The notes under the pieces are model-generated. The model did no database searches and was not told where the DNA came from. It was given only the letters and a program-made list of their open reading frames with translations. This document shows positions 1 through 7,487 of a DNA stretch of 13,521 nt, piece by piece. The translations under genes were made by a program, and so were the position numbers. Source of the DNA: an uncultured Mollicutes bacterium (GTDB taxonomy: Bacteria > Bacillota_I > Bacilli_A > RFN20 > CAG-288); contig URQF01000026.1 in NCBI GenBank assembly GCA_900549915.1, positions 1-13,521 of the forward strand, given 5' to 3'. Within the stretch, counting starts at the first letter, position 1; each line of letters begins with the position of its first letter.

Positions 1-68
1 AGAAGGGGTAGAAATGAAGAAAAGAAAAAGGTTACAATAGTTTCCGTGTACAACATATTGGAGGTAAT

Positions 69-920
69 ATGTTCAAAATTGTAAAGCGAGATGACCTCAA
101 TCCCACCATCGTCCGTATTTCTGTGGAAGCTCCTTTCGTTGCCAAGAAGGCACAGCCTGGACAGTTTGTCATTGTCCGTGCCAATGAGGACAGCGAGCGT
201 CTTCCTTTCACGGTTGCCGGAGAAGATCCGGAGAAAGGAACCGTCACAATCATCTATCAGATCGTTGGCGCAGGAACTTTAGAATTAGCACAGAAGAAAG
301 AAGGAGACTACATTGCTGACTTCGTCGGACCTTTAGGCCGTCCAAGCGAGTTAGAAGGACTGAAGCATGTCGCTATTGTCGGCGGAGGCGCTGGTTGCGC
401 TATTGCTTATCCTTTAGCTTACAAGCTTCATGAAATCGGTGCGGAAGTCACTTCCATTGCCGGCTTCCGTAACAAGGATTTAGTCATTCTCGAAAAGGAC
501 TTCGAGGATTGCTCTTCCATCTTCGTCAAGAGGAGCGATGACGGAACCTGGGGTGAAAAGGGTTTTGTCACGCAGGGACTCGAGAAAGAAATCCTTCGTC
601 GTCAGAAAGAAGGCAATCAGTTCGATGAAGTTATCGCCATCGGACCTATCGTCAGGAGGAAGAACATTGCTATCCTGACAAAGAAATACAATATCAAGAC
701 TGTTGTCTCTAGGAACCCGATTAGGATCGATGGCACCGGAAGGTGCGGATGCTGCCGTGTCAGGGTCGGAGGCAAGAGGAAGTTTGCTTGCGTCGATGGC
801 CCGGATTTCGATGGCTGGGAAGTCGATTTCGATTCCGCAAGGGAACGTAACACCAGGTACCATGGCTGGGAACACAAATCTTATGAAAAAGAGTGCAACC
901 TGGTTAAGGAGGGAAAATAG
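69..920 (+). CDS. nfnA: NfnA-like FAD/NAD-binding iron-sulfur subunit (sulfide/dihydroorotate dehydrogenase-like)
   Basis: Small subunit of a cytoplasmic flavoprotein that, with the next gene, should move electrons between NAD(P)H and ferredoxin or another acceptor (NfnAB, SudAB or glutamate synthase accessory types). The 283 residues fit the family. Visible in order: a ferredoxin-reductase-like FAD domain with the RLPFTVAG motif (about 44-51), the GPLGRPSE stretch (87-94), a nucleotide-binding glycine turn VGGGAGCA (104-111), and a C-terminal [2Fe-2S] segment from DGTGRCGCC (221-229) to FACVDGP (239-245). Known NfnA proteins hold the cluster with three Cys and one Asp; Asp221, Cys226, Cys229 and Cys241 are the likely equivalents, and Cys228 is extra. 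The start follows a good GGAGGT site at 60-65. The only promoter-like sequence in bases 1-68 is a weak TACAAT at 33-38, so the true promoter may lie outside the window. Electron partner and direction cannot be decided from sequence. Confidence 0.9.
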   Translation: MFKIVKRDDLNPTIVRISVEAPFVAKKAQPGQFVIVRANEDSERLPFTVAGEDPEKGTVTIIYQIVGAGTLELAQKKEGDYIADFVGPLGRPSELEGLKHVAIVGGGAGCAIAYPLAYKLHEIGAEVTSIAGFRNKDLVILEKDFEDCSSIFVKRSDDGTWGEKGFVTQGLEKEILRRQKEGNQFDEVIAIGPIVRRKNIAILTKKYNIKTVVSRNPIRIDGTGRCGCCRVRVGGKRKFACVDGPDFDGWEVDFDSARERNTRYHGWEHKSYEKECNLVKEGK

Positions 921-922
921 TT

Positions 923-2422
923 ATGCCGTTCAATAGGAAAAGCACGAAGAATCCGATGCCGTCTCAGGCTCCGGAAGTCCGTCGTCATAATTTCCAGGAA
1001 GTCGCTATCGGCTATACCCAGGAAATGGCTATCGATGAAGCAAAACGCTGCAGGCAGTGCAAGAATCCTGGATGCGTTCCGCTTTGCCCTGTTCATATCG
1101 ATATCCCTGGATTTATCGCTGAAGTAGCTAAAGGCGATTTTGAAAAAGCATATGAAGTTATTTCCCGCTCTTCCTCTCTTCCGGCTGTCTGCGGACGTGT
1201 CTGCCCACAGGAAAGCCAGTGCGAAAAGGAATGCTTACGCCATAAGAGGCCGGTCCGTGAAGGCGGAAAGGTTGTTAGGGAAAACGGCAAACCGAAGAGG
1301 GGCGAATCGGTTGGTATCGGACGTCTGGAACGTTTTGTTGCTGACTATCATCGCGAACATGCAAAGCCGGTTGCTTTAGATATCAAGAAGAACGGCCACA
1401 AAGTGGCTGTTATCGGCTCTGGCCCGTCCGGTCTTGCCTGCGCTTACGATTTAGCTAAGGCTGGTTATGAAGTCACTATCTTTGAGGCCCTCCATGTCGC
1501 TGGCGGTGTCTTAAGGTATGGTATCCCGGAGTTCCGTCTTCCGAAGGCTATCGTCCAGAACGAAATTGAAGGATTGAAACGTAGGGGTGTTGAAATCAAG
1601 ACCGATAGGGTTATCGGACGCGTCTTATCCATTGACGAACTTAGGAAAGAGTATCACTTTGAAGCCGTCTTTGTTGGCACCGGTGCTGGTCTCCCTCGTT
1701 TCCTTGGAATCCCAGGAGAGAATGCAAAGGGTGTTTATTCTGCGAATGAATACCTTACCCGTGTTAATCTTAGGAAAGCTTACCAAGAAGACAGCAAGAC
1801 TCCGATTGAACATGCCAAACATGTCGTTGTTGTCGGTGGCGGTAATGTCGCTAGGGACGCTCTTCGTACTCCTCTCCGTTTAGGAGCTGAGACTTCGACT
1901 TGCGTCTATCGTCGTTCTAGGGCTGAACTTCCTGCCCGTAAAGAAGAAATCGAGCATGCGGAACAGGAAGGTGTTGTCTTTGATCTTCTCCGCAACCCGA
2001 TTGAAATCATCTATGACACCAATGGTTCTCCGTCCCGTCGTGCTCCGGATTACAATCCGAACTATGGCTGTGTCACTGGAATCAAGGTTCAGAAACAGAA
2101 ACTCGGAGAACCGGATGCCTCTGGACGTCGTCGTCCTGTTCCGGTCACTGTCGAGGAAGATCCCAAAGCTATCTATACGATTCCGTGCGATTGCGTCATC
2201 ATCGCAATCGGAACGAGCCCGAACCCGCTTATCAAGGCAACGACTCCTGGTATTGAAACCAATCCGCATGGATGTCTTATTGTTCATGAAGAAACCAATG
2301 AGACGACAAAGGATGGTGTCTTTGCCGGCGGCGATGCAGTCACTGGTGCAGCAACGGTTATTCTTGCTATGGGTGCTGGTCGTAAGGCTGCAAAGGCTAT
2401 CATGGACTACCTCGCAAAGTAG
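923..2422 (+). CDS. nfnB: NfnB / GltA-like NADPH-dependent oxidoreductase (glutamate synthase small-subunit family)
   Basis: Large subunit partner of the preceding gene, often annotated as NADPH-dependent glutamate synthase (GltA). The 499 residues show an N-terminal double [4Fe-4S] domain with cysteines 43, 46, 51, 55 and 90, 94, 100, 104, then a FAD-binding Rossmann motif VIGSGPSGLACAY (163-175), an NADPH-binding motif VVGGGNVARDA (303-313), and a C-terminal FAD contact with the FAGGDAVTGAATV motif. No glutamine amidotransferase or FMN glutamate synthase domain is present and no gltB-like large subunit is in the window, so an Nfn-type bifurcating transhydrogenase or a general NADPH:acceptor role is at least as likely as glutamate synthesis. 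The start lies 2 nt after the nfnA stop, and its AAGGAGGG site (906-913) is inside the end of nfnA, so the two are transcribed together and probably translationally coupled. Confidence 0.92.
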   Translation: MPFNRKSTKNPMPSQAPEVRRHNFQEVAIGYTQEMAIDEAKRCRQCKNPGCVPLCPVHIDIPGFIAEVAKGDFEKAYEVISRSSSLPAVCGRVCPQESQCEKECLRHKRPVREGGKVVRENGKPKRGESVGIGRLERFVADYHREHAKPVALDIKKNGHKVAVIGSGPSGLACAYDLAKAGYEVTIFEALHVAGGVLRYGIPEFRLPKAIVQNEIEGLKRRGVEIKTDRVIGRVLSIDELRKEYHFEAVFVGTGAGLPRFLGIPGENAKGVYSANEYLTRVNLRKAYQEDSKTPIEHAKHVVVVGGGNVARDALRTPLRLGAETSTCVYRRSRAELPARKEEIEHAEQEGVVFDLLRNPIEIIYDTNGSPSRRAPDYNPNYGCVTGIKVQKQKLGEPDASGRRRPVPVTVEEDPKAIYTIPCDCVIIAIGTSPNPLIKATTPGIETNPHGCLIVHEETNETTKDGVFAGGDAVTGAATVILAMGAGRKAAKAIMDYLAK

Positions 2423-2451
2423 GTTCCAAGATTCTTTAAAAAGTCAAGAGC

Positions 2452-2490
2452 AGGCGGCATAGGACTTCCTATGCCGCTTTTGTTTTTTTT
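2452..2490 (+). terminator. Rho-independent terminator after nfnAB
   Basis: The arm GCGGCATAGG (2454-2463) pairs perfectly with CCTATGCCGC (2468-2477) around an ACTT loop. An A-T and a G-T pair extend the stem outward, and a T-rich tract follows (2478-2490). It closes the nfn operon. Confidence 0.93.
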
Positions 2491-2500
2491 CTGTTCCCTC

Positions 2501-2525
2501 TATAATGTTGACAAGGATTTGGAGG
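2501..2525 (+). promoter_or_regulatory. Promoter -10 and ribosome site of the MarR gene
   Basis: A consensus TATAAT (2501-2506) lies just after the nfn terminator. The matching -35 is poor and T-rich (about 2478-2485, inside the terminator tail). A transcript starting near 2513 would have a short leader containing GGAGG (2521-2525) before ATG 2533. No clear palindromic MarR operator is visible here. Confidence 0.55.
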
Positions 2526-2532
2526 ATGCAAA

Positions 2533-3021
2533 ATGATGGCGAAGACAAAAGAGAACTATACCCTCTCTGAAGAGGAATTAACCCAGGATATTAATCATCT
2601 TAGGGACTTGGTCATAAAAATCCGGGATGTAGGGGCACTCGAAAGGTTTACACGTCTGTTTGAAACCGATTATCGTGTTCTTGTCTATCTCTCGTCTCAT
2701 GAAAAAGCTCATCCTTCTGTGATTGCAGAAGAACTGAGTACGACTCGTCCGGATGTTGCTGCTAACCTTCGTACCTTAGAAAAGAAGGGATTCATCACCC
2801 GGGAACTGGATAACGGGAATCGTCGGCAGGTTTTTGTCACCATTACGGAAAAGGGCGGACGTTATCTTGAGAAGATTCATGAGCAGCTGGTCAATCTTTT
2901 CAAAGGCTGGTTCCAGATTCTTGGACCAGAAGAGACCAAGCATTTGTTTTTGATTCTTGAGCTTTCTGCTCAGCCAAAGAACTTTACGGATGAAATTCTG
3001 AAGAGGAAAATCGGTGACTGA
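2533..3021 (+). CDS. MarR-family winged helix-turn-helix transcriptional regulator
   Basis: A 162-residue protein with MarR length and layout: an N-terminal dimerisation helix (about 12-45), a winged helix-turn-helix (about 47-118) with the recognition region STTRPDVAANLRTLEKKGFI, the wing DNGNRRQVFVTITEKG (97-112), and C-terminal helices that would complete the dimer interface. MarR proteins bind DNA as dimers and usually repress nearby or own genes until a ligand or oxidant releases them. The ligand cannot be guessed, and the protein has no cysteine for redox sensing. The start is 7 nt after GGAGG; a second in-frame ATG follows immediately (2536) and could be used instead. The next gene, recU, starts 29 nt downstream with no terminator between them, so the two are probably cotranscribed. 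Confidence 0.88.
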   Translation: MMAKTKENYTLSEEELTQDINHLRDLVIKIRDVGALERFTRLFETDYRVLVYLSSHEKAHPSVIAEELSTTRPDVAANLRTLEKKGFITRELDNGNRRQVFVTITEKGGRYLEKIHEQLVNLFKGWFQILGPEETKHLFLILELSAQPKNFTDEILKRKIGD

Positions 3022-3050
3022 TCGTCGCTTCTGTTTTCATAAGGAACTTT

Positions 3051-3674
3051 ATGATCAATTATCCTGATGGACGAAAAAGGGTTGTGGAAAAGAAATCCAC
3101 TACTCTGGATAAGCGAAAGACTAAGAATCAGACTGCAAATGAACGTGCTTATAATTCCTTAGTCCGAAGCAACATGGGTATGCGCTTTGAATCCGAAATT
3201 TCAAAGGCATGCGATTTTTATCGTACCAAAGGAATTGCTGATATATACAAGCGACCGACTCCCATTAAAGTCGTCAAAAGGAGCAAGGAACATCCTGGTA
3301 GGATTTCGGAAGCTTATTTTGAAGAAAAGTCAACGACGGACTATGTCGGAATCTATAAAGGCAAATATATTGATTTCGAATGCAAAGAGACCATCCATGA
3401 TTCTGTTCCCTATCATAGGATCCGCCCTCAGCAGTATGAGCATCTTCGCTTTATTACTTCTCTTGGTGGCATCGGATTCTTCCTTGTCTCATTCAAAACC
3501 TATCAGAAAGTCTTCTTAAGGCCAGCTCCTATCATTCTAGAAGAGGTAGAAAAGAAACATCATCCTGGTTTCAAAATGGACTTTTTTGCTGAAAAAGGAG
3601 TTGAAGTCCGGCGCGGATATGTGCCTCCTTACTTCCTTCTTGAGGCTATTGATGAAGCTTTCTTTGCTTCCTGA
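3051..3674 (+). CDS. recU: Holliday junction resolvase RecU
   Basis: A 207-residue homologue of Bacillus RecU, the homodimeric nuclease that cuts four-way junctions in recombinational repair and chromosome segregation. It has the family N-terminus with a YPDG motif (4-7), a basic linker, GMRFESEI (43-50, the start of the nuclease core), and the catalytic core STTDYVGIYKGKYIDFECKET, centred near residues 94-114 and carrying the acidic and Lys residues of the PD-(D/E)XK-type active site. The C-terminal GYVPPYFLLEAID matches the conserved family end. The start is preceded by AAGGAA (3041-3046). In Bacillus recU is paired with the ponA penicillin-binding protein gene; here it follows a MarR regulator and is followed by a terminator. 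The active-site motif looks intact. Confidence 0.95.
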   Translation: MINYPDGRKRVVEKKSTTLDKRKTKNQTANERAYNSLVRSNMGMRFESEISKACDFYRTKGIADIYKRPTPIKVVKRSKEHPGRISEAYFEEKSTTDYVGIYKGKYIDFECKETIHDSVPYHRIRPQQYEHLRFITSLGGIGFFLVSFKTYQKVFLRPAPIILEEVEKKHHPGFKMDFFAEKGVEVRRGYVPPYFLLEAIDEAFFAS

Positions 3675-3677
3675 AAC

Positions 3678-3709
3678 AAAAAAACCAGGTGATGAGCCTG
3701 GCTTTTTTT
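3678..3709. terminator. Bidirectional terminator between convergent transcription units
   Basis: CCAGG (3685-3689) and CCTGG (3697-3701) form a hairpin with A7 on one side (3678-3684) and T7 on the other (3703-3709). It can therefore end both recU on the plus strand and the minus-strand pgcA-endonuclease unit. Confidence 0.88.
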
Positions 3710-3713
3710 GTCG

Positions 3714-4244
3714 TTACTTCTTTAACTGTTCGTAATAGCTGCTGCCGACTTTGATAACCTGAACTTCCCGGATGGATGGGTCTAAGCTAAGAAGAGTTGC
3801 ACTGCGTTCATAGGTGTTGGTAACCTTTTCGTCTTTGTCTCCCTTCTCTTCAATGGATAAGCTGACCGTTTTGCTGTTATCGATTTTAGCAACATAGAAG
3901 CGCTTTGGAAGCTCTTTGTCCCGATCTGCAGGGATGGTAGAAAGGATGCATCCATAGGCTGGGAAATCGCTTTCATTGAATTTTCCATAGACGAGTGCTT
4001 CGTGCTTTTCTTCATCGATTTTTCCATAGTAGGAATGAGTGTTGAATGCACCAGTTCCGACATAGAGGGTGAATTCCTGGACACCAGATGTTTCTTTCCA
4101 GGCTGCTTCTAATTTGCTTTCTCGGTTGGAATCCGAAATGCTCTTTCCCCTCTTCTTGAAGAACTTAGAAAAACTGTTTTCTTTCTTTTCCTTTTTCTCT
4201 TCCGGTTTTGCTTCAACAGCTTCTTCTTTTTTTTCTTCTGCCAT
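3714..4244 (-). CDS. Hypothetical Lys/Glu-rich protein of 176 residues
   Basis: I do not recognise this family. Residues 1-50 are strongly charged and low-complexity, with runs of Glu and Lys and no signal peptide. Residues 51-176 look like a compact beta-rich domain (EFTLYVGTGAFNTHSYYG near 57-74, RFYVAKIDNSKTVSLSIEE near 115-133, REVQVIKVG near 159-167) with no transmembrane segment. It is expected to be cytoplasmic. Translation starts 10 nt after the endonuclease gene, and its AGGAGG site overlaps that gene's TAG stop, so the two are coexpressed. It is the last gene of the unit. No function can be assigned. Confidence 0.8.
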   Translation of the reverse strand: MAEEKKEEAVEAKPEEKKEKKENSFSKFFKKRGKSISDSNRESKLEAAWKETSGVQEFTLYVGTGAFNTHSYYGKIDEEKHEALVYGKFNESDFPAYGCILSTIPADRDKELPKRFYVAKIDNSKTVSLSIEEKGDKDEKVTNTYERSATLLSLDPSIREVQVIKVGSSYYEQLKK

Positions 4245-4254
4245 GATTGGCCTC

Positions 4255-5685
4255 CTATTTCTTATTTTTAGAATTTCGTCTCTTATTATAGCGTTGCTTT
4301 TTCTTTTTGGACTTCTTTTTCTGCCTAACTAGAAGGATAGTGACGGCAAGAAGAACAAGGACAACCGATGCTACTGCTATTAGTATTAGTGTCTGTTGCT
4401 TTGATAAACCGAATAAGCCATTTAATTCCCATTTCCTATTGGAATTCGAGGTGTTGCTACTATTTGCAGAGGAGTTTATATCGGTTGGCTTTTCGGAAGA
4501 AGGCTTTGGTACTTCCTGACTCGGTGTTTCATTTGGAGTGGATGGATTCTCACTACCCCCTCCTTCCCCAGGCTTCTCGCCGGGATGTGAAGGATCATAG
4601 ACAAGGTCAGCCCAAGAAGGAAAATCGACAAACGGATTTCGATTGTTCTGTACGTTCTTGTAGATCCTATCGTTTCGTTTCTTCTCATATGCATCCGGCT
4701 TGTCTTTCTTGTTCCATTTCAGGAAGGTAGAGAGATTGTGGAAGACACCATGATAGTGTTCGTTGTCGTCTTGTTTGGTAATATCATCGGTTAATTCAAG
4801 GTAAGGTTCTGCTTCCGTGTTTGTCGTCTTATAATCCGAATAGCGGACTCCCCTGTAAAGAAGTGCACGGGCGACATCTCCCTTCCAACGATCTGTTGGT
4901 TCGAAGCATTGCTCGCCTTGCTCCGTATTGCCAATCCATCCGGAGATTTCCTTTGTCCCATCTGCATAAATACAATAGATTGTCTTTGCCTTGTCATGGT
5001 CTTTGACTTCTCCATAGTAGAGATCGCTATGGGCATGGTTGGTGGAATGGTCAGCGGCCCTTAGATGATGCAGATCGGTTCCAGCGCCCTTAACTGGATT
5101 CTTTTTTTTCTGTGGTGGGAAGCCATGGCTTTTGACCCAGACATGCTCCTTATCCATTTGGATGGTGTTACCAGGAGGACACTCTTTATTTGCCCAGTCA
5201 ATTGCACTGATGCCTTCGGTTTTGGTGAAACTGTTAACGTTTCCGTTAATCTGCTTGCTTTCGGTTGTGGTATCTTCGAAGTACATCCTTGTCTCATAGT
5301 AGACTGGCTTTCCATCGACAATGGCATCATCGTCTGCAAAATGGTAGGTTGCAGGATCAATTTCTCGGCTTAATTCCCAGTTTCTGTCGGTGATTTTGTA
5401 CCATTCTCCGACGTCTTTGCCGCTGGAACTATAGGGGACAAAGGTATTGTTCTTGGAAATGATGTCGTAAAGGGACTTTTTCCTTGTCTGTCCCTTCTGT
5501 TTGCTGACAACATCATAGTTATAATAGGATTTGATTTCCTCTTCTGTGGAAGAGGTAAAGTCCATTTTTTCTTTTGAATTGTAGGCTTTTCCGTCAAAGG
5601 ATGTGGTGGAAGCTTTCCTGTTTGTGAAAGAAGACAGCAGCAGGAAGCTGATGGGAAGGCATAAGAGTTTCTTGATAGGTTTCAT
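4255..5685 (-). CDS. Secreted, membrane-anchored endonuclease I family nuclease
   Basis: A nuclease of the endonuclease I (EndA/NucM, beta-beta-alpha metal) family. An N-terminal signal peptide (about 1-26: basic start, then LLCLPISFLLLSS) is followed by the catalytic domain with EHVWVKSHG (180-188), DLHHLRAAD (204-212), RWKGDVARAL (266-275) and NDRIYKNVQNNRNPFVD (338-354), all typical of the family; the His-His region is the metal site. A Pro/Ser/Asn-rich linker (about 365-418) then leads to one transmembrane helix (431-453) and a Lys/Arg-rich tail (454-476). The predicted protein is held on the outer face of the membrane with its tail inside, suited to degrading extracellular DNA for nucleotides or defence. 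At 476 residues it is much longer than the enzyme core because of the linker and anchor. The start is 3 nt after the pgcA stop without a strong ribosome site, suggesting translational coupling. Confidence 0.88.
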   Translation of the reverse strand: MKPIKKLLCLPISFLLLSSFTNRKASTTSFDGKAYNSKEKMDFTSSTEEEIKSYYNYDVVSKQKGQTRKKSLYDIISKNNTFVPYSSSGKDVGEWYKITDRNWELSREIDPATYHFADDDAIVDGKPVYYETRMYFEDTTTESKQINGNVNSFTKTEGISAIDWANKECPPGNTIQMDKEHVWVKSHGFPPQKKKNPVKGAGTDLHHLRAADHSTNHAHSDLYYGEVKDHDKAKTIYCIYADGTKEISGWIGNTEQGEQCFEPTDRWKGDVARALLYRGVRYSDYKTTNTEAEPYLELTDDITKQDDNEHYHGVFHNLSTFLKWNKKDKPDAYEKKRNDRIYKNVQNNRNPFVDFPSWADLVYDPSHPGEKPGEGGGSENPSTPNETPSQEVPKPSSEKPTDINSSANSSNTSNSNRKWELNGLFGLSKQQTLILIAVASVVLVLLAVTILLVRQKKKSKKKKQRYNKRRNSKNKK

Positions 5686-5688
5686 GTT

Positions 5689-7431
5689 CTATTCTAGGTC
5701 CATTTTCTGTTTGAGTTCTTTTAGGATTCTTTCTTTTTTATCGCTGAGTTTATTTTCATCTTCATCGACGAATTCCAAATAGATTTTCCTTTTGGGCTCT
5801 GTACCGGAAGGACGGATGGCGAGGAATCCAGCTGGCTTTAAGAAGAATTTAAGACAATCGGTTTTATCGATGTCGTTCTCTTCCCTTGTGGAAAAGGAAC
5901 TGTTTTCGGGATGGTAGACTCTTCTTAGAAGATAGTCTTCCCTTTGATAGACTTTGTTCCCTCCGATCTCATCGAATGGATGGTTTCTTAGTTCGTTCCT
6001 CTTCTCGGCCCTGAGTAAGCGCCCTTTCTCACCGACAAAGACAAGAGAGAACTGATAGTTGTGGTAGACTCCAGTTCTTCTTGAGAGTTCTTGATAGGCG
6101 ATATCGAGTGTTTTTCCTTGGCGGAGATAGTACTCGTTCCTATCGGCTAAGGCAATCAGCGTTTCCAAAGAATCCCTATCGCGGACAAAGGAAGAAAGAA
6201 GTGCCCCATAGGATTCTTCATAGCCAAAGAGGAAGCTCTCTTCTTCTTCGTGCCTCTTTCGAATCAAGGAGCCGATGTATTTGAAGCCGGTTGCTGTTGT
6301 CCGCGTCTTGACATGGTAGGATCTGGCTACTTGTTTTCCTTGGCTGGAAGTAACGAACGTATCGACGACCACACCATTCCTAGGAAGAAGCTTTTGTCTT
6401 TTCCGGGTTCCGAGAAGGAAGTCAATCAAGAGGGCTCCGTATTGGTTTCCGGTCAATCTTTGAATCTTTCCTTGGTGATCAAGGAAGGCGATTCCAGCTC
6501 GGTCACCATCGGGATCCGTGTTTAGAATGAGGTTGTATTTCTCACCCTGCTTGTTGATGCTTTCCCTGTATTCGATGCTTTTTGTAAAGGAGGCATCGGT
6601 TTCTGGATTCGGATTCTCCGTTCCGGAGAAATCCGGATCAAAATAATCCTGAGTCGGAGTTGTCCTGACTTTGTAGCCAAGTCGTTTGAGAAGAAGCGGA
6701 GCGAGCTTGCTTGTGCACCCGTTCTCGCTGGAAAAGATAATCTTGGTTCGTCTTTTTCCGACAAAGAAGTCCTTGTATAAAGAGGTTGTCCTCTCTTTTT
6801 CAAGGAACTCATCATCGAAATCATTTGTTTCGTCTAAGTAGATGACCTCTCCTTTTTTCTCATAAGGAGGATAGGCGATACTGAGTTCATCTGGCCTAGA
6901 AGCTAGGGTCTTTTCAATGTCTTCATTGACTTCGTAAGCGGCCTCAACTCCGTCTTTGTCATAGAACTTGTATCCGTTGTATTCTTTCGGATTGTGGCTT
7001 GCAGTTATCCTGATGCCACCCGCTAAGAAAAGCTTTCGGATGGTATAAGATACCTCTGGAGTCGGATGGGGATCATGGAAGGTATAGACTTTGATTCCTT
7101 TCTCCATCAAGACTTGGATTACCTGGTCACGGAAGCGAATGGAATTATGGCGGTTATCAAAAGAAACTGCCCTTCCTTGGCTTCGGACTAAGTCTCCGTA
7201 TTTAGCAAGAAGGTAATCGGCGACACCAATTGTTGTTTTCCGTACGGTCAAAACATTCCTGCGGTTTGATCCTGGTCCCCTTTTGGCACGTAGACCGCTG
7301 GTTCCGAAAGCAAGATCTTTCCTGAACCTGTCTTCTTGGGTTTCCTTATCGCTTTTTCGAATGATTTCCTTTTCCTCTTCACTGACAAGGTCTGAATTCA
7401 GCCAGGCTGACCTTCTTGATTCATAGTCCAT
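5689..7431 (-). CDS. pgcA: Alpha-phosphoglucomutase / phosphomannomutase
   Basis: Cytoplasmic enzyme of the alpha-D-phosphohexomutase superfamily that interconverts glucose 6-phosphate and glucose 1-phosphate (possibly also mannose phosphates), feeding UDP-glucose and cell-envelope glycan or glycolipid synthesis. The 580 residues match Bacillus PgcA in length. All four family signatures are present: the phosphoserine loop TASHNPKEYNGYK (143-155, active Ser145), the metal loop DPDGDR (306-311), the sugar-recognition loop GYEESYG (403-409) and the phosphate-binding loop RPSGTEPK (540-547). The AFGTSGLRAK motif (41-50) is also typical. The start has AAGGAG (7440-7445) at good spacing, and a promoter lies directly upstream. 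It leads the unit pgcA - endonuclease - 176-residue protein. The motifs do not decide glucose versus mannose preference. Confidence 0.94.
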   Translation of the reverse strand: MDYESRRSAWLNSDLVSEEEKEIIRKSDKETQEDRFRKDLAFGTSGLRAKRGPGSNRRNVLTVRKTTIGVADYLLAKYGDLVRSQGRAVSFDNRHNSIRFRDQVIQVLMEKGIKVYTFHDPHPTPEVSYTIRKLFLAGGIRITASHNPKEYNGYKFYDKDGVEAAYEVNEDIEKTLASRPDELSIAYPPYEKKGEVIYLDETNDFDDEFLEKERTTSLYKDFFVGKRRTKIIFSSENGCTSKLAPLLLKRLGYKVRTTPTQDYFDPDFSGTENPNPETDASFTKSIEYRESINKQGEKYNLILNTDPDGDRAGIAFLDHQGKIQRLTGNQYGALLIDFLLGTRKRQKLLPRNGVVVDTFVTSSQGKQVARSYHVKTRTTATGFKYIGSLIRKRHEEEESFLFGYEESYGALLSSFVRDRDSLETLIALADRNEYYLRQGKTLDIAYQELSRRTGVYHNYQFSLVFVGEKGRLLRAEKRNELRNHPFDEIGGNKVYQREDYLLRRVYHPENSSFSTREENDIDKTDCLKFFLKPAGFLAIRPSGTEPKRKIYLEFVDEDENKLSDKKERILKELKQKMDLE

Positions 7432-7454
7432 TCTTTTTTCTCCTTCCTTGCTTC

Positions 7455-7483
7455 ATTATAAAGGGAAATGGGTTCTCTCTCAA
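7455..7483 (-). promoter_or_regulatory. Sigma-A-type promoter of pgcA
   Basis: Read on the minus strand: TTGAGA (plus positions 7478-7483), a 17-nt spacer, and TATAAT (7455-7460), 23 nt upstream of the start codon. This near-consensus promoter sits between the stop of the 236-residue gene and pgcA, separating the unit into two transcription starts. No terminator is visible ahead of it, so read-through from the rluC unit is likely too. Confidence 0.82.
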
Positions 7484-7487
7484 TGGG

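Noticed and set aside
1880..2287. Arg-rich 135-codon frame antisense to nfnB, plus similar antisense frames elsewhere
   Set aside because: They mirror the codon pattern of strongly coding genes and have no ribosome sites or family features.
2508..2536. TTGACA at 2508 as a -35 box
   Set aside because: At normal spacing the -10 would fall on the start codon of the MarR gene with sequence AAATGA; the upstream TATAAT is a better fit.
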